A DNA stretch of 64,000 nucleotides, taken from NCBI RefSeq assembly GCF_018294505.1, contig NC_057797.1:122641116-122705115 (forward strand). The letters run 5' to 3'. Source of the stretch: Triticum aestivum. Lineage: Eukaryota > Streptophyta > Magnoliopsida > Poales > Poaceae. The notes beneath the pieces were generated by a model. The model had not been told where the DNA came from and searched no databases. It saw only the letters and a program-made list of their open reading frames with translations. The translations under genes were made by a program, and so were the position numbers. Below, in pieces: positions 22,855 to 34,900 of this stretch (position 1 is the stretch's first letter; each line of letters opens with the position of its first letter).

Positions 22855-25800
22855 TCACAGGACATTTGAGGATTCCAAGATATTTAGCTCACACCGCAAC
22901 TTGCAAAACCTTTTCACATCCAAGGGCTTTGTGAATATATCTGCCAGTTGCTCTTCAGTGCTGACGTGAATGATATCAATATCTTCCTGCATGACATGAT
23001 CTCTAAGAAAGTGATGACGGATCTGAATGTGCTTTGTCTTCGAGTGCTGAACTGGGTTGTTGGCGATCTTGATGGCACTTTCATTGTCGCAGTAGAGTGG
23101 CACTTGCTTCAGATGAATGCCATAGTCTTTGAGTGTTTGCTTCATACATAGAAGCTGAGCGCAGCAAGATCCAGCAGTAATGTATTCAAATTCAGCAGTG
23201 GAGAGAGATACACAGTTCTGCTTCTTTGAAGACCAACACACAAGTGATCGTCCCAGAAAGTGACATGTGCCTGATGTAGACTTGTGATCCACCTTGTCAC
23301 CACCACAATCAGCATCCGAGAATCCAACTAGATCAAACTCTGAGCCCTTTGGATACCATAATCCTAGTGTTGGGGTGTGAGCCAAATATCGAAGAATTCG
23401 CTTCACAGCTAAGTGATGCGATTCCTTTGGTGCCGCTTGGAATCGGGCAGACATGCAAACACTAAGCATGATATCTGGCCTAGATAAACATAAATAAAGC
23501 AAAGAAACAATCATGGAGAGGTATACCTTTTGATCGAACTCTTTACCATTGGCGTCAGAATCTAGATGACTCTTGGTAGGCATTGGCGTCGTGTAACCTT
23601 TGCAGTCTTGCATTCCAAACTTCTTCAGGCAATCCTTGAGGTATTTCTCTTGAGATATGAAGATGTCGTTGCGTTGCTATCGTATTTGAAGACCAAGGAA
23701 GAACTTCAGCTCACCCATCATGGACATCTGATATTGCTCTTGCATCATGTATCCAAACTCATCACTGTATTTTTGATTAGTGCAGCCAAAGATAATGTCA
23801 TCCACATATATTTGGCACACAAAAAGTTCACCATCATATGTCTTCGTGAAGAGCGTGGGATCCAGGGAGCCAGGTTTGAAGCCTTTTCTCTTCAGGAAGT
23901 CCTTGAGTGTGTCATACCAAGCACGAGGGGCTTGTTTGAGGCCACACAGTGCCTTGTTGAGCTTGTAAACCATGTCAGGATGTTTTGGATCTTCAAACCC
24001 AGGCAGTTGTGCAACATACACTTCTTCTTCAATATTGACATTGAGAAAGGCACTCTTCACATCCATTTGATACAGAACAATGTTATGATGATTTGCATAG
24101 GCCAGCAGCATGCATATAGCTTCAAGCCTAGCCACAGGAGCAAATGTTTCATCGAAGTCAATTCCTTCAACTTGAGTGTATCCTTGAGCAACGAGACGAG
24201 CCTTGTTTCTAACAACTTGACCATGCTCATCTTGCTTGTTGCGATATATCCATTTAGTGCCTATGATATTGTGCTTACGAGGATCAGGACGCTTGACCAG
24301 TTCCCATACATTATTCAACTCAAACTGTTGAAGCTCTTCTTGCATAGCTTGAATCCATTCAGGTTCCATGAAGGCTTCATCATCTTTCTTGGGTTTAGAT
24401 ATTGAGACGAATGCGAAGTGCCCACAGAAATTTGCTAGTTGTGTTGCCCTTGAACGAGTCAGTGGACCAGGTGCATTGATGCTATCAATTATTTTCTCAA
24501 TCCGTACTTCATTTGCAACACGAGGATGAATAGGACAAAGATTTTGCTCTTGCTGATCATTGTCATCGTTAGAAGGATTGTCTTTAGGCTGGGTATTGTC
24601 TTCAGGTTGATCAGGTGCAGAGATGATGAGTTCCTCTTCGGACTGTGCTTCAGACGGTATGATTTCTCCAGTTCCCATAAGCTTGATCGATTCACTGGAT
24701 GGAACTTCATCTAGCACATTTTGCAGGTGCTCTCTTTGCGAGCCGTTAGTCTCATCGAACCGCACATCCACAGTTTCAACCACTTTATAGTGAAATAGGT
24801 TGAAGACTCTGTAGGAGTGCGAATCCTTTCCATATCCAAGCATAAAACCTTCATGTGCTTTAGGTGCAAATTTTGAAGTGTGATGTGGATCCTTGATCCA
24901 GCACATGACACCAAATACTCTGAAGTAACTGACATTTGGCTTCTTACTAGTGAGGAGCTCATAGGATGTTTTGTTCAGAAGCTTGTGAAGATAAACACGG
25001 TTGATGACATAGCATGCAGTATCAATGGCTTCAGGCCAGAACTTTCTTGGAGACTTGTATTCATCGAGCATCGTCCGGGCCATCTCAACGAGTGTTCTGT
25101 TCTTGCATTCCACGATGCCATTCTGCGTGTACGGAGCTGAGAACTCATGAGTGATGCCCAAAGTATCAAGATAAGTGTGGAGGCCGGTGTTCTTGAATTC
25201 AGTGCCATTGTCACTTCTGATGTGCTTGATCTTGACGCCATAGTTGTTCATGGCTCGATTGGCGAAGCGTTTGAAGACATCCTGCACTTCAGTCTTGTAG
25301 AGGATTATATGCACCCATGTATATCTTGAATAATCATCAACAATGACGAAGCCATAGAGACAAGCAGTAGTAGTAAGATTTGAGTAGTGAGTGGGACCGA
25401 AGAGGTCCATGTGTAGAAGTTCGAAGGGTTTAGTCGTTGTCATCATTGTCTTCGAGGGATGCTTGGCCCTCGTCATCTTTCAGCTTCACAGGCACCGCAT
25501 AAGTGATCCTTCTTGAACTTGACGCCATCGATGCCTATGATATGCTTCTTCTTTGCAAGAGTGTGCAAATTCCTCATGCCAGCATGCCCTAGCCTCCGAT
25601 GCTAGAGCCAGCATTCTGAAGCTTTTGCAAGAAGACATACGACAAGTTTTGGTCCTGCTGAGAAATCTACCATGTACAAATCATCTTTCCGATACCCTTC
25701 AAAGACTAGAGACTTGTCATATTCCACTAGAACAAGGCAACAATATTTTCCAAACATCACAATCATGTTTAAGTTGCAAAGCATTGAGACAGACATTAAG

Positions 25801-26021
25801 TTGAAACCAAGGGATTCAACAAGCATCAATTTATCCATGTGCTGATCCCTTGAGATTGCAACTCTACCTAGACCCAATACCTTGCTTTTACCAGTATTAG
25901 CAAATGTGATGTGACTCTTGTCAGATGGACGTAAGGTTGAGTCCATGAGAATACTTCGCTTGCCAGTCATGTGATTAGTACATCCACTATCAATAATCCA
26001 TTCTGAAGCAGCTGGTGTCAT
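22855..26021 (-). pseudogene. pol: copia pol: protease, integrase, reverse transcriptase, RNase H (broken)
   Basis: Element-order domains: aspartic protease with WIIDSGCTNHM (26021-25900); GAG-pre-integrase HRRLGHAGMRNLHT, just after a TAG replacing an expected Trp codon (25602); integrase core with D at MDLFGP, D at RSDNGTEF and E at NGIVECKN; reverse transcriptase with [20 protein letters not shown] and YVDDI; RNase H with SDADCGGD and TKHIQIRHHF. Oddities: the PYTPQQNG motif before the catalytic Glu is shortened to PYTQNG, and the Arg after it is Cys. Breaks: stop at 25602, one-base deletion near 25478, stop at 23677. The RNase H part then reads cleanly to 22855. The order integrase before reverse transcriptase is diagnostic of copia. 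Confidence 0.93.
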
Positions 26022-26099
26022 ATCCTACCCTGCAGTTAGGGGGATAGGCTTCAGGAAGAGAATTGTGAAGCATAAACATTTGACGAGCAAGTGGATTAT

Positions 26100-28583
26100 G
26101 AAAGCTTAGATCGAGGTTAGGATTGATAGGTCAAGTAGCAAGCGACTCAGGAACAAAATACATAATAAGACCATTTGGGCATTTGATCTTGCGCCCTACA
26201 AGTGGTTTAAGGTCCCCAGCAATAGCTTCAGACGCATTTGATTTTCGGCTGGAGAACCTTCCTTGCAAAAGAGAGTTACGCTTTCTTAGCCACCCACATC
26301 TTCAAGGGTGGCTTCGAAGCAATGAGTCTAAGTGCAGCATCTGAGAACTTTGGCTTTGGAGTCCTAGCAAATAGTCTTGCAGGTGGACAATAGTACTCAT
26401 AAGAATAAGCAGAGTAGTTCTTGGTCTTATGAACATGGCGGTTTCATGAAACGCGCTCATATACATAGGCCTGAGTATGGTTTCCCTGCAACACATTTGT
26501 GTTAGTGCGACTTAGGTGAGTCCTCTGTCTGTATGAAGCCTTTGGACCATATGAAGCCCGTGGTCTGGGGTTTGTCTTCTTCACTTGTGGTGTCATGACG
26601 ACATACACAGGAAGATTTTCCAGACACTTTTTTGGCACCCAGACTTTCTTCATAGGTGGCCCATTCCTGCAGTTAGTACCAATATACCTGGCAAACACTT
26701 CAACATTCTGATTCTTAAACAGTTTATAGTTTGCATCAAAGGATTCATCAATAACAATAGGATTAGCACAAGTGAAGCCAGATAGGGTGGATGGATCCAC
26801 TGAAGGTTCCTTTGCGGCAACCCATGTGGTTTTGGGGTACTGCTCAGGTTTCCAGTAAGAGCCATCAAAATTCATTTTCCTTTCGAACCCAACACCCTCT
26901 TTCCTAGGGTTTCGGTTCGGGATCTGCCTTTTGAGGACATCACATAGTGTCTGATGCCCTTTGAGACTTTTGTACATCCCTGTTTCAAGCAATGTCTTCA
27001 ACCTAGCATTTTCATCAGCAATAGCAGTGGCATCCTCAGCATAGGGGTTAGTTACCACATCAACAGTTGAAGATATTGCAACAATAGCAGCAGTAGAACA
27101 TCCAACAACAGAAGTAGCGTAGTCACACTCAATGCATTTAAGACATGGTGGTTCAAATCCTTCCTGAGCGGAACTGATCTGTTTGGCGCAAAGTGACTCG
27201 TTTTCCTTTTGAAGATCTTCATGAGCCGCTCTTTAGCAAGTGTTTTGTAGCTGGGTTTGGAACCACAATCAGAGTCATCTTCACTGGATGTTTGATAGTG
27301 AGTAGTGCATGAGTTTACCTTGGCATCGCATGCCATGAAGCAGTAGGTGGGAGCGGAGTTGTCCTTGTCATTAGCATCGGCGTCGGTGATGAAGTCATTG
27401 TCTTCATGTTGAAGATGGACTTGGCAACGTAGGCTGTAGCCAGACTTGCAACGCCATAATCGGACTCCTCCTCAGACTCCACCTCCGCCTCCTCAGAAGC
27501 AGACTCCTCCTCTAAATCCATTTCCTTGCCAACAAACGCACGAGCCTTGCTAGATGAGCTCTTCTTGTGTGATGAAGACTTTGATGAAGACTTGGAAGAA
27601 TACTTTGAGTATTTCTTCTTCTTCTTGTCGTCAAAATCATATTACTTGCTCTTCTTCTTGTTGTTGTTCTCATTGTCCCACTGCGGACACTCAGAGATGT
27701 AGTGACCAGGTTTCTTGCACTTGTGGCATGTTCTCTTCTTGTAGTCATGAGCAGAAGCTTCATCATTCCTTGAGCTGGATCGTGAGGACTTTCTAAAGCC
27801 TTTCTTTTTGGTGAATTTCTGGAACTTCTTCACAAGCATAGCAAGCTCCTTTCCAATGTCTTCAGGATCATTAGAACTACAATCAGATTCTTCTTCAGAT
27901 GAGGAAATAGATTTTGCCTTCAAAGCACGAGTTCGCCCATAGTTGGGACCGTAGATGTCTCATTTCTCAGAAAGCTGAAACTCATGTGTGTTGAGCCTTT
28001 CAAGTATGTCAGACGGATCGAGTGTCTTGAAGTCAGGGCATTCTTGAATCATCAAGGCTAGGGTGTCAAACGAGCTGTCAAGTGATCTCAGGAGTGTCTT
28101 GACGACTTCATGCTTGGTGATCTCAGTAGCGCCGAGAGCTTGAAGCTCATTTTTGATGTCAGTGAGTCGATCAAATGTGAGCTGAACATTCTCATTGTCG
28201 TTTCTCTTGAAGCGGTTGAAGAGGCTGCGAAGGACACTGATTCTTTGATCTCTCTGGGTTGAGACGCCTTCGTTGACCTTGGAGAGCCAGTCCCAGACTA
28301 GCTTGGATGTTTCCAGAGCACTCACATGGCCATACTATCCTTTGGTCAGATGACAACAGATGATGTTCTTGGCAGTGGAATCCAATTGAACGAACTTCTT
28401 GACATCAGCAGCGGTGACACCTTCACCAGCCTTGGGGATGCCATTCTTGATGACATACCAGAGGTTAACATCAATGGCTTCCATATGCATGCTCATCTTA
28501 TTCTTCCAGTAGGGATATTCAGTACCATCGAAGACTGGGCACGCAGCGGAGACTTTGATTATCCCTGCAGTCGAGATAGCTAA
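26100..28583 (-). pseudogene. gag: copia gag, long Sirevirus form (broken)
   Basis: The N-terminal part has the DUF4219/UBN2-type capsid signature: FDGTEYPYWKNKM near 28530, then KLVWDWLSKVNEG and LLRSLDSSFDTLA. A CCHC zinc knuckle CHKCKKPGHYISEC is at about 27735-27690. A long acidic and Ser/Lys-rich tail then runs to about 26444, which makes gag much longer than in BARE- or Tos17-like copia and fits Sireviruses. Breaks: an early frame problem around 28575 (the first ATG meets a stop after three codons), stops at 28326, 27960, 27642 and 26444, and shifts near 27400, 27180 and between 26440 and 26021. Protease and pol follow, presumably as one polyprotein originally. Confidence 0.85.
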
Positions 28584-28629
28584 AACTCCATGTGGTTAAA
28601 CCGAATCACACAGAACAAGGGAGTACCTT

Positions 28630-28643
28630 GCTCAGATACCAAT
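28630..28643 (-). other. Primer binding site (initiator Met tRNA)
   Basis: ATTGGTATCTGAGC starts immediately after the 5' LTR in element orientation. It matches the usual plant TGGTATCAGAGC site with one substitution (A to T). Confidence 0.8.
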
Positions 28644-29974
28644 TGAAAGTGCTAGTGATCGACTAGAGGGGGGGTGAATAGGCGATTTTTATGAAAGTCT
28701 TCAAAACATCGAAGTTTTGAAGACAAACGATAGAAATAAACCTATTACCATTCATCGGAAGGTAGACTACACTAAGAAAGCCATAGTCAAGTATTCGATG
28801 AAATGAAAGCACAAAGACTAATAGCAGGTAGGCAGTATAGATCAGGATGGAGGATAGTATGAAGCCAATCAGAACAAGCAGTCACGCAGTGAAGACAAAT
28901 AGATAATGCAAACAGGCAATGACTTCACAAGGACCAATCTGCAAATAAAGAGATGGGAAGGATAGAACCAGTGGCTTGTTGAAGACAATGATTTGTTGGA
29001 CCAGTTCCAGTTGCCGTGACAACTGTACGTCTGGTTAGGGAGGCTGAGATTCAACTTAGAAGACCGCGTCTTCACCTTATTCCCCTTGAGCTAAGGACAC
29101 CCAGTCCTCGCCCAATTACTCTGGCAAGTCTTCAAGGTAGACTTCCAAACCTTCACAGACTTCGTTCACCGGCGATCCACAATGACTCTTCGATGCTCAG
29201 AATGTGACGCCTAACCGGCTAGAGGATTCACAGTCCTCAAGTGTAATAAGTCTTCAGATCACACAGATAGGAAGACTTCAGTGATGCCTAACACTCTTTG
29301 GCTCTGGGTGTTTAGGGCTTTGTCCTCGCAAGGATTTCTCTCTCAAAGGCTTCGAGGTGGGTTGCTCTCAAACGACAAAAGCCGTGCACTAACTCTGAGT
29401 AGCCAACCAATTTATGGTGTAGGGGGTGGGCTATTTATAGCCACTAGGCAACCCGACCTCATTTTTCTGAAATGACCCTGGGTCACTAAGGAACTGACAT
29501 GTGTTCCAACGGTCAAATTTCAAACACACACGACAACTTTACTTGAGCTACAAGCAAAGCTGACTTATCCAGCTCTGGATAAGATTTGCTCTCATTGTCT
29601 TCGCTCGAAGACATAGGATTTTGGTTAAGCATCACTTCAATCATTCTAACTGGTTCACTTGGACCCCACTTAATAGTACGGTGGTTCCTATGACTCAACA
29701 AAGAAGAAAAAGAACGACGAAACAACTAAGTCTTCGCGCTCCATAGTCTTCACGTGATGTCTTCTCTTGTCATAGTCTTCAATGTGAATGTCTTCACATA
29801 CCACCTTTGACTTCAATGTCTTCATACATTTTTAGGGGTCATCTCCGGTAGGAAAACCGAATCAATGAGGGATACCTGTGTTATCCTGCAATTCTCACAA
29901 ACACATTAGTCCCTCAACCAGGTTTGTCATCAATACTCCAAAACCAACTAGGGGTGGCACTAGATGCACTTACA
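28644..29974 (-). repeat. 5' LTR of the copia element, 1331 bp
   Basis: Uninterrupted partner of 15160-16862. It is followed in element orientation by a methionine-tRNA primer site, which identifies it as the upstream LTR. Confidence 0.95.
29432..29439 (-). promoter_or_regulatory. TATA box in 5' LTR, likely genomic RNA promoter
   Basis: TATAAATA on the minus strand, conserved at the matching place in the downstream LTR. Transcription would start about 30 bp beyond and run toward gag. Confidence 0.65.
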
Positions 29975-29979
29975 GCTAC
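29975..29979. repeat. Target-site duplication GCTAC (right)
   Basis: Identical to 15155-15159. Confidence 0.95.
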
Positions 29980-30449
29980 CACACACCAAGACTGGACGGC
30001 ACTGTACGACGTCATATCACTGAAACCCTGTAGGCCAAACTAGCCCACCTAGGTCATCTATTTTGGAACGGAGGGAGTACGTCTCTGCACTGCTATGATT
30101 TTGTGTTGCACGTTCTTTGTACTTTTGCTACAATTTTTCTACCCTATGAACCAAATGAGGCCTGAATGTATGTCGGCGATTGTCTGATCAATCGCTAAGC
30201 CTACAATTTTAGGAGCTAGGGCTATTGGTCGATCGACGAGGGATAAGTATAAGCATACCACGAGCTCATCAGCCCCAACGTTTCTCTTCGGTGAGTGTTT
30301 TGCAAGTACTATAGCTCGCACAGTAGCTAGCCTACTAACACCAAGAATCATGAAACAAGCCTTGCTGATATGATAAATAGTTCAAACTTACATCTAAGCA
30401 TGCCATATATTACACCAAAAGCTGGTGAGGATACATCTGTTTCCATAAC
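29980..30449. other. Non-genic flank with a Stowaway end
   Basis: Right flank of the copia insertion. GGAACGGAGGGAGTAC at 30065-30080 matches the 3' terminus of Stowaway MITEs, but no partner end is found. The rest shows nothing recognisable. Confidence 0.45.
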
Positions 30450-30533
30450 TCAGAGAGGGTTCGCATGATTCATCGCATGATTCACTATCAAACAAAAGTA
30501 GCAAGATCCGCCCACACAAGACAATGCACTAGC

Positions 30534-30668
30534 ATCGATTTCTGGGGCGATGTCCATAGGACTGACCGCGACATCGGAATCGATCTCTGGGGTGATGTCC
30601 ACAGGATGGACAGCGGCATCCGAATCGATCTCCGGGGCGATGCCAACAGGACGGGCCACGACATCGGA
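30534..30668 (-). repeat. Three 45-bp tandem repeats inside exon 2
   Basis: Units begin ATCGATTTC at 30534, ATCGATCTC at 30579 and ATCGATCTC at 30624 (plus strand). The period is a multiple of three and the differences are mostly silent or conservative, so the repeat was probably held as protein sequence. Confidence 0.8.
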
Positions 30669-30692
30669 ATCATCAAGGACGTCCACCGGCAC

Positions 30693-30772
30693 CTGCACAG
30701 CCCTAACATATTAGCAAGCACATTACAAATAATCAAAAACCACAACTATGGTAATAAGCCATTATTTTTTAC
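30693..30772 (-). other. Predicted 80-bp intron
   Basis: GT...AG on the minus strand, AT-rich, with a pyrimidine and TGCTAAT branch-like stretch before the acceptor. The size is typical of plant short introns. Confidence 0.65.
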
Positions 30773-31150
30773 CTTGTGCAGCTCACCGGGGGATCTCATC
30801 CCTCTGAGGGCCATCTCCTCTTCCTCGATGGGGGCCATCACCTTGCCAGGGGAATACTGCTTCTCAACGGCGACTATCTCCTCAAACTCGGTCTTGAGCC
30901 TCACATAGGTGGCAATCAGAGTTCCTGGGGTAGGCACGGTGGGGCCCTTGTTGTTCTTCCAACTTCCTTTGAGGAGTTCGTCCGCCAACGTCATCAATTC
31001 TTTGGTCAGTGCTTGTTTCTTGGAGTTCTTCGTCTCCATGGGTTGGCCCGCCAACATGGTCAACTCGTTGGTCGGTGCTCACTTCCTGGAGATCGATGTC
31101 TCCAGTGGGTTGTCTGTCGGCAACTCTTTGCCTAGTGCTCCAGGATCCAT

Positions 31151-31700
31151 CAATGAACTGACAAACAAAAAGCAATCGAAAGGAAACCACAATCGCAATG
31201 AAAACGAGAAAAGAATAGGATGTGAGAATCGGTCGGTGCTTCGCAAAAAGAAGATTCTTGGAATGAAAATACAGCAGCATAACTGATTCGCCCACCTTTC
31301 CTTCGTCGGTACAGAAGCAAAATGGCAGAAGTGAGTAGCCTGGAGTGAGTTTTTCTTCAAGAAAGGGAAGAAAGGGCTTGAACGAGCGTTCCAGTGAAAT
31401 GATGGTTACTTCGTCCAGTCCAACTTGGAGGCCACCTTACCACTGCTAGTAAAGGTGTGGGTTTTGTGATATGACGGGTCATGATGGCCACACCGGGGTT
31501 ACAGGTGAGTCTCGACTGTAGCACCTCGCTGTGATTTGGTGGATGGCACGCAGGCCCGGATGCTTTGAAATGTCCTGCATGTAGATAGAGCGGCTAGTCA
31601 TATAGGAGTGCTCAATATTGTGCACCGCAACCAAGGCGGAGAGAAAAATGAGAGAACTATGTAATTAATGCATGAGTTTAATTAGGGTAGCTTTGTAAAG
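31151..31700. other. Probable leader of the two-exon gene, then unassigned DNA
   Basis: Minus-strand T-rich sequence before 31158 looks like an intron end, with a possible donor AAAG|GTGGGC near 31297. Beyond 31400 nothing is recognised. Confidence 0.35.
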
Positions 31701-31709
31701 TACGAGATA

Positions 31710-31782
31710 CATTCCTCCAATCGCAAAATGCCTTGGTTCATGAGATTTGAGATTTGAGCCCTATAAACCGAAAGGGAGGGAG
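31710..31782. mobile_element. Very short Stowaway-like MITE
   Basis: Ends CATTCCTCC and GGGAGGGAG are diverged forms of the CTCCCTCCGT terminus of Stowaway elements, flanked by TA on both sides (31708-31709 and 31783-31784). At 73 bp it is at the lower limit for the family. Confidence 0.6.
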
Positions 31783-31862
31783 TACTACACACGGTGTAGT
31801 CTAGTCACTTGTGAAATCTCTAGAAAGGCAAATATTCCTTTCCGGTTTATAGGGCTATACTA

Positions 31863-31960
31863 CTCCCTCCGTCTAGGTGTGTAAGTCATCTTACGAAAAC
31901 CAAATAGTCCCAAAACACTTAGGCACGGTGCATTAACTTCTACCTTGTTTCTTGTTTCTT
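31863..31960. mobile_element. Stowaway-like MITE end
   Basis: TA followed by CTCCCTCCGTCTAGGTGTGTAAGTCATCTTACG matches the 5' terminus of Triticeae Stowaway families. The right end could not be found, so the stated end is arbitrary. Confidence 0.5.
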
Positions 31961-34900
31961 GACATATCAACCAATAAGAGGTGACAGGTGTGCATGCTTT
32001 TAATGACTTGCAATGGCTAGTTCATTGCATGCAATGCTATTAATTAGCAAATAAACATTGGTGACCCCAGGAGGAAATGGTGCTAAGCACGTGGACCTAT
32101 GCAGAATGAGTATCAACCAATGGATAATGGAGTTTAATTGTTAAACAATAGCAATTTTGTCTCATGCAAGAGCCTGGCTAGTACTCCAAGGAACCGCACC
32201 ACGCGAGCGTTCACAACTGCCACGTTCGGGTTACGCTCGGCTCTTTGCCTCTTCAAGAAGACGAACAATGATGTTACTCCTACTTCTACAGTATCGAATC
32301 CACTGTTGCACGTCTGTCCACCTCGTGCGGGAGGGATAGCATGTAGCGAAAGCTTCTACTTACTACTCCCGCCTTTGCGTCTATGACAGGTGGGCCCAAC
32401 AGGTGGTTGGCCCTCCTATCATGCAGACAAAGACTGTTTTGATGGAGTGAAAAAGGAAAACTACCCCACTACATATATATAGGTCGGAGCCTCCGTGCTT
32501 GCTTGCTAGGGTTGCTCTATTCTCATCCTTTCTAGATCTAAACAAGATAGGGGTAGTAACACTGTCTTTCTCCCTTCAAAAAACACTGGCTTTCTATCCT
32601 CACCGTTGGTTACAGATCCAGATGTATCCCCCTCCGCAGGTGAAGGGGAGGAGGGGCAGCGTTTAGGCCGTCGTCGACAGCGAGGGAGGAAACCCATTGC
32701 CGGCTGCACCGTTATCTCTGGCCGAGCGCCGGCGTGGGAGGTCCTCAGATCCCTTCGTCGTTGCCTGTGGGCAGATCCGGCCTCCCGCCGCCCACCTATC
32801 CACATCCCGATGACCTTCAGGTATATCTTCGTTCGAAACCGCCTTAGCTCTACTTCCCCAGCTCGCTACATCACTGCATGTGCATCATTTTCTACCTCTC
32901 AGCCCCTCTCGATCGGATGGTCCAACGTCACACATTTTTCTTCTTCTATTGTTAGAGGTAAAGCTACTTCATGGAGTCGAATCTTGTAGTACTTGGTTCA
33001 AACAAGAAATGAAGTGGGGGTGGGGGAATTTAGTATGTACATTGGACTTGGTACAAACAGGAAGGAAAGGGGTGAAAGTAGTACAGACTGGTCATCTAAT
33101 CGGTCTCTTGGTCGAAAAGGGAAATATAGGGTTAACGCTGTACAAAGTGGTATGACCAGGACTAGATTTGCTATCCACACATAGGAGTAGGTGGCTAGAG
33201 TGAACAAAAATGGGACCAACCCGGATATGTTTCTTGGATGTTTGTTTCTCGGGGCAACAAACTATGAATCACCACTTTATGCCCCTGTTTACGTACATGG
33301 TGCTGGACTGCTGGTGCACCCACTGTTCTTAATCTAATGTCCCTGGTAAAAATGAAGCCATGCCACTGTTATAAGCCATGACAAGTTTAGTCAAATGTTT
33401 TTGCCTGTAATTGTTTGAGACTCTGACTGTTTCGTTTGTGCCTTTTTGTGCAAACAGGGATATCCAATTCACCTGGTTGCTGTTGTGACCTTTTGGTGCA
33501 CTGCACAAAACTCTTCTTAAAAGAAGTGACTTTTTTATTGTTTAACTGGAATGTCAGAATGAAATAGTTGGTTCATTTTGGTGGAACTGCACAAAGGGAG
33601 ATCTGTGTTCCAATCCTCATCATCCATATTTGCGCCATAACCTTCCTTTAGGTAAGAATGATATTTAATGCATGTGTTCATCTCTATTTTCCGACTGCCA
33701 TGACAAAATAATGCTATTTTTTACTAGTACACTTGTAGTCCCTCACTGACAAAACCAATTCTGAATTAGAAGGCCAATCATGTACTTGGTTTTACCAACT
33801 GGTGAGGAGAAAGAGAAACAGAGCATGAAGAGGAAGAATAAGAAGAATAAACAGTGCCAAGGCGATCTTGCTGAAGCCTGAGGTCTCAGTCGAGGCCATT
33901 CAAGGGCTCAGGTAACGACTACCTTACATGTGAGACGATCCTCACACAGGTTGGTACTGGTCTTTATCCTGATTATTGTGCCTGTCATATGTATTGGTAA
34001 TTTGGTATTGTGCTACTGTTTGCCGATTTCATAAAGGAGTAATTTGGATCCTGAACTCGTAGGCAAATCATTACATCAGGTGATTTCAGTATAACTACAC
34101 AAAATGATCAGATGGACAGGTACTTCTGCTACTGCTATGTACTCCAAAGTTCACTCAGACAAGCATCGATGTTGACAAGAAGTGCCTATATTCATTCGAG
34201 TATCAACCGGCGTCAACCAATTGTCAAACTCCAAGTATTAGGAGAGTGAATGCCAAAAATATTGCTTGATGCATAGCCCAGAAAAACGCAGTCCAGTCTT
34301 TGGTCCCAACTTGTGCCTTTGGTTATCGGCACATATGGTAGCGAACTATATGGCATGGAGTCTAAAGATTCCAGACAAGTTGGTTGATGCGTATATTCAT
34401 CTGGCACTTAATCAGTCTACACACCAAGGATGCTCCATTTCAGTTGAACTGCACAAAAAATTTGGGTGGTTCATTTTCTCAACCGCCTCCTTTCTCGTCT
34501 GCAATGTAGAATTTTGGCGAGATACAGGACCAAGATGAGCCAGTAAACTAGTTGGATGAAAGTAGTGGCCAAGTTGCTCAAACCTCCCTCGGCACGAGGC
34601 CACTATTTGAGGATAAACCTACAAGCAAAGCTCAGATTGTCTGTGCTGCCTCTTATGTACTCGAAAGTTTACTCGTACAAGAACTAATTTTAGCAAGAAG
34701 TACCTCCGATTGAACACCATTTACCAGTCTGTACCCTAGGTAATTAAAGTTCATCCATGGATCATATTGGCTGTGATCTCAATCATTTGGATGCATAAAC
34801 ATACTGAACATGTGTATATCTGAATCTTTTTGTGAATTATGTATGAATATTGTCGTGTGATCTATCAATCATTTGGATGCATAGATATGCTGAGCTTGTG

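Larger units (their letters stand above)
15160..29974 (-). mobile_element. Complete Ty1/copia element of Sirevirus (Maximus/SIRE) type
   Basis: Two LTRs (28644-29974 upstream, 15160-16862 downstream in element orientation) flank gag, protease, integrase, reverse transcriptase, RNase H and a long accessory frame. The five bases before (15155-15159) and after (29975-29979) are both GCTAC, a perfect target duplication, so both ends are original. Sirevirus hallmarks are the long gag, the extra frame after pol, the AAAAAGGGGGAGA tract and a second copy of that tract. Comparing the first 474 bp of the LTRs by eye gives about 16 differences (3.4%), about one million years at rates usually assumed for grass intergenic DNA. 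Confidence 0.93.
30450..31150 (-). pseudogene. Unrecognised two-exon gene with one in-frame stop
   Basis: Coding parts 31150-30773 and 30692-30450 join in phase 0 across an 80-bp intron (30772-30693) with canonical AAG|GTAAAA and TGTGCAG|GT ends. Together they give 206 codons. Another acceptor (TTGTTTGTCAG at 31158) precedes the ATG by seven bases, so a 5'-UTR intron is likely. The N-terminal half is basic and helical, with a repeated ELTMLAGQPMETK / ELMTLADELLKG motif. Exon 2 encodes three 15-residue repeats around P-V-D-I-A-P-E-I-D-S-D, then a Cys-rich end. Codon 24 is TGA, in place of what is most simply CGA (Arg). No known domain. It could be a transposon accessory gene or a decaying low-copy host gene. 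Confidence 0.5.

Noticed and set aside
30534..30668. Possible CRISPR-like direct repeats
   Set aside because: Units are contiguous 45-bp coding repeats without spacers in plant nuclear DNA.
32606..32989. 127-residue frame after a TATA-like box
   Set aside because: Arg/Ser-rich with no domain, no clear continuation after the possible donor site.
34213..34407. Minus-strand frame with CVFLGYASSN, a copia-like phrase
   Set aside because: Too short and no neighbouring copia domain; could be chance or a very old relic.
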